From: Willaertia magna
Lineage: Eukaryota > Heterolobosea > Eutetramitea > Acrasida > Naegleriidae
Direction of reading: 5' to 3'
Length of the DNA stretch: 14,136 nt
Assembly: GCA_902984215.1 (NCBI GenBank)
Contig: CADWAF010000648.1
Location: forward strand, 1 to 14,136
Part shown: piece by piece, positions 12,567 to 14,136 of the stretch
How the letters are laid out: the number at the start of each line of letters is the position of its first letter
Position numbering within the stretch: position 1 is the first letter of the stretch
Program-made: the position numbers and the translations under genes
The notes under the pieces: generated by a model
Told to the model about the DNA's origin: nothing
The model's database searches: none
The model's input: only the letters and a program-made list of their open reading frames with translations

Positions 12567-14096
12567 TTAAATATAAAGATGAGAGTATAAACGATAGGAT
12601 AGTTCAATGACATCTTGAGGTATTGTATCTTCATAAGCAATATAAAATTCATCATTCTTATCATTCATTCTTCCACATATCCAGTAACCTATATTGTTAT
12701 TATTATTATTATTTGTTAAATGTATTCCATGTTCAACAATGTAATCATTTGATAAATTTCTTTTACTTTTTAATACTTGTCTAATGATTTGACATTTATT
12801 AATAAAAATAGAAGAAATATCAACTTGATCATTTAATTGTAATAATATTACACCATTTGCATGTGAATGTATTACATAATTTAATAATACATTATAATTA
12901 CCTTGTGTTACAAAATTATCCTTTACATTTGTTAATTTAATTTTCATTTGACTTCTAATATAATTAAAAATACCTTTCTTTTCTAATTGTAATAAACAAT
13001 TCCTCATTTCACTAATATAATAATTATCAATTTCCATATTTGGTAATGGATTTATTTTCATATATAAAATTGAAGTAATAATCTTCTCACCTTGAGCTAA
13101 AATAATTAATAAATAATTATATTCATTATTATTTTTATTAAATAATAAATCAAATGTATTATTATCTTCTTTAATAAATACTTTTTCAATTGTTACCATT
13201 TCTGGAGAATCTTGTAATCTATTTAACCAATTAAAATGTGTTAAATATCTTATAATTTGTTTTGTAATATTTTTAGGTAAATGTGAATATTGTAAATATC
13301 CTTTATAAATTAAACATGATCCAATATTGTAAACATTTTCTTTCATTACAATTTCTAAATTAATTAATTCATTTGCTATTGTTTGTGTAATTTGATAATT
13401 TGATTGACATTTGACAAAACTTTCTTCAAATGAATTTATAAAACTAAAATCTCTTTCATTAAAAATCATTTCAAAAAATCTATTAAATATTGTATCTAAT
13501 GAATTATATATTTCATTAATATTTTCTATATTTGGATAAATAAAATTTAAAAATTCAAATAATTCATTAACATATTGTTCATAAACTATTTTCATTACAT
13601 TTCCATATTTAGTATAATTTTTAGGAAATGGTAATATTAATAAAAATATATAATTTTGTAATATTTTATATGTTACAATCATTGGTTGTTGAATATTACT
13701 ATTATTATAATTATTTGTAATAATTTTAATATTCTCAATTAAATTATTTTTATCATTTAAATTATTATTATCTAAATTATTTATTCTATTAATATTTTTA
13801 TCTAAATTATTTATTCTGTTATCTTTATCTAAACTATTTATTCTATTGTTGTTATTTAAAGAATGATAAGGACTAGGTAAAAGATAAACACATTTAGCTT
13901 GTTCATTAAAAATATCTAAACATTCACCAAAGATTGAATGTAAAGTACCTTTTAATTCTTTTAAATATTTATAAAAAGAATTTGAATAATTATGTTTAGT
14001 ATTCGGATATTGATATAATAAATAATCTTCTTCTTCTTTAAATTTCTTTTTTAAAAATAAAATACCATGTGGTGGAAGATAAATGGATGAATTCAT
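12567..14096 (-). CDS. Asn-rich longin-superfamily protein, CCZ1-like (tentative)
   Basis: A 509-residue protein, very rich in Asn, Ile and Tyr. I think it belongs to the MON1-CCZ1/Inturned-Fuzzy longin-domain superfamily, most like CCZ1, half of the Rab7 exchange factor of late endosomes. Visible support: an N-terminal strand-rich start (GILFLKKKFKEEEDYLLYQYP, like the CCZ1 'ILFYYP' region); KILQNYIFLLILPFP followed by a long helix (YEQYVNELFEFLNFIYP) as in a longin domain; a second unit with GSCLIYKGYLQYSHLPK and a following helix; and a final GYWICGRMNDKNDEFYIAYED followed by a closing helix, resembling the CCZ1 C-terminus. About residues 80-125 are Asn-rich repeats (NRINxLDK units), and a run of seven Asn lies near 460. 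Length (about 500) fits CCZ1; Inturned is longer and has a PDZ domain, not seen here. The start at 14096 follows A9. Function remains an inference. Confidence 0.5.
   Translation of the reverse strand: MNSSIYLPPHGILFLKKKFKEEEDYLLYQYPNTKHNYSNSFYKYLKELKGTLHSIFGECLDIFNEQAKCVYLLPSPYHSLNNNNRINSLDKDNRINNLDKNINRINNLDNNNLNDKNNLIENIKIITNNYNNSNIQQPMIVTYKILQNYIFLLILPFPKNYTKYGNVMKIVYEQYVNELFEFLNFIYPNIENINEIYNSLDTIFNRFFEMIFNERDFSFINSFEESFVKCQSNYQITQTIANELINLEIVMKENVYNIGSCLIYKGYLQYSHLPKNITKQIIRYLTHFNWLNRLQDSPEMVTIEKVFIKEDNNTFDLLFNKNNNEYNYLLIILAQGEKIITSILYMKINPLPNMEIDNYYISEMRNCLLQLEKKGIFNYIRSQMKIKLTNVKDNFVTQGNYNVLLNYVIHSHANGVILLQLNDQVDISSIFINKCQIIRQVLKSKRNLSNDYIVEHGIHLTNNNNNNNIGYWICGRMNDKNDEFYIAYEDTIPQDVIELSYRLYSHLYI
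12695..12713 (-). repeat. ATT trinucleotide microsatellite encoding poly-Asn
   Basis: A run of (TTA/ATT)n in the coding strand of the CCZ1-like gene gives seven consecutive Asn codons (AAT) near the C-terminus. A likely length-variable site. Confidence 0.8.
13771..13844 (-). repeat. In-frame tandem repeat encoding NRINxLDK units
   Basis: Three copies of a 17-bp unit, TCTAAATTATTTATTCT (13771-13787, 13801-13817) and a one-base variant (13828-13844), are spaced 30 and 27 bp apart. On the minus strand they encode repeated RIN(S/N)LDK, keeping frame. The repeat lies in the variable, Asn-rich part of the CCZ1-like protein and probably grew by slippage or unequal exchange. Confidence 0.85.
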
Positions 14097-14136
14097 TTTT
14101 TTTTATTTATTTGATTTACAACAATTGATTGGTGAA
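14097..14136 (-). promoter_or_regulatory. Upstream flank of the CCZ1-like gene
   Basis: The last 40 bases contain the A-run before the minus-strand ATG (A9 broken by a T), then a CCAAT on the minus strand (complement at 14128-14132) next to CAATTG (14122-14127). The flank is cut by the window edge, so nothing further can be said. Confidence 0.4.

Noticed and set aside
12567..14096. Firm identification as Inturned
   Set aside because: The GSCLIYKGYLQYSHLPK segment is reminiscent of it, but length is about half, no PDZ domain is visible, and the C-terminal segment fits CCZ1 better; left tentative.
1..14136. Dictyostelium as the source organism
   Set aside because: Poly-Asn runs and A-rich start contexts fit, but intergenic DNA is not extremely AT-rich (for example 7105-7450) and introns are shorter than typical for that genus.

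Overview
This window is compact, AT-rich nuclear DNA (I judge about 70% A+T by eye) from a unicellular, mitochondriate eukaryote. The evidence is eukaryote-type glycyl-tRNA synthetase, an exocyst Sec10 subunit, short GT-AG introns, and nuclear genes for mitochondrial proteins with presequences. All ten genes read with the standard code; nine stop at TAA and one at TAG. Asn/Ser-rich inserts, tiny introns and short spacers suggest a free-living protist. Heterolobosea (Naegleria-like) is my first guess and Amoebozoa my second, both with low confidence.

Layout. (1) 2-6312 is a translation block: glycyl-tRNA synthetase (+, 5' end outside the window), a mitochondrial BipA/TypA GTPase (+), the tRNA m2G10 methyltransferase Trm11 (-) and mitoribosomal protein bS16m (-). 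(2) 6345-7104 holds two small orphan genes that converge with 1 bp between their stops. (3) 7105-7607 is the longest spacer (about 0.5 kb), with CCAAT, E2F-like and bZIP-like sites and a probable 5'-UTR intron. It leads into a mitochondrial-type adenylate kinase interrupted by a 37-nt intron. (4) 8440-8802 is a gene-free convergent spacer with a hairpin. (5) 8803-9425 is a small glutathione S-transferase with a 13-codon first exon. (6) 9565-14096 holds two minus-strand trafficking genes: Sec10 (exocytic vesicle tethering) and an Asn-rich longin-like protein resembling CCZ1 (late-endosome fusion).

The genes are packed so tightly that signals overlap. Two stop codons lie inside AATAAA motifs, two convergent gene pairs are 1-2 bp apart, and one divergent pair shares a 32-bp spacer. 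A-rich runs directly before the ATG mark most starts and helped choose between candidates. Starts for bS16m, adenylate kinase and GST were set by family alignment and splicing, because the longest open frames there begin only at TTG. I found no mobile element, CRISPR array, rRNA or tRNA. The most notable observations are the mitochondrial BipA with a changed G1 motif, the stop-embedded polyadenylation signals, and the adenylate kinase leader where splicing would remove two upstream AUGs. I did not find a clearly novel multi-gene system.
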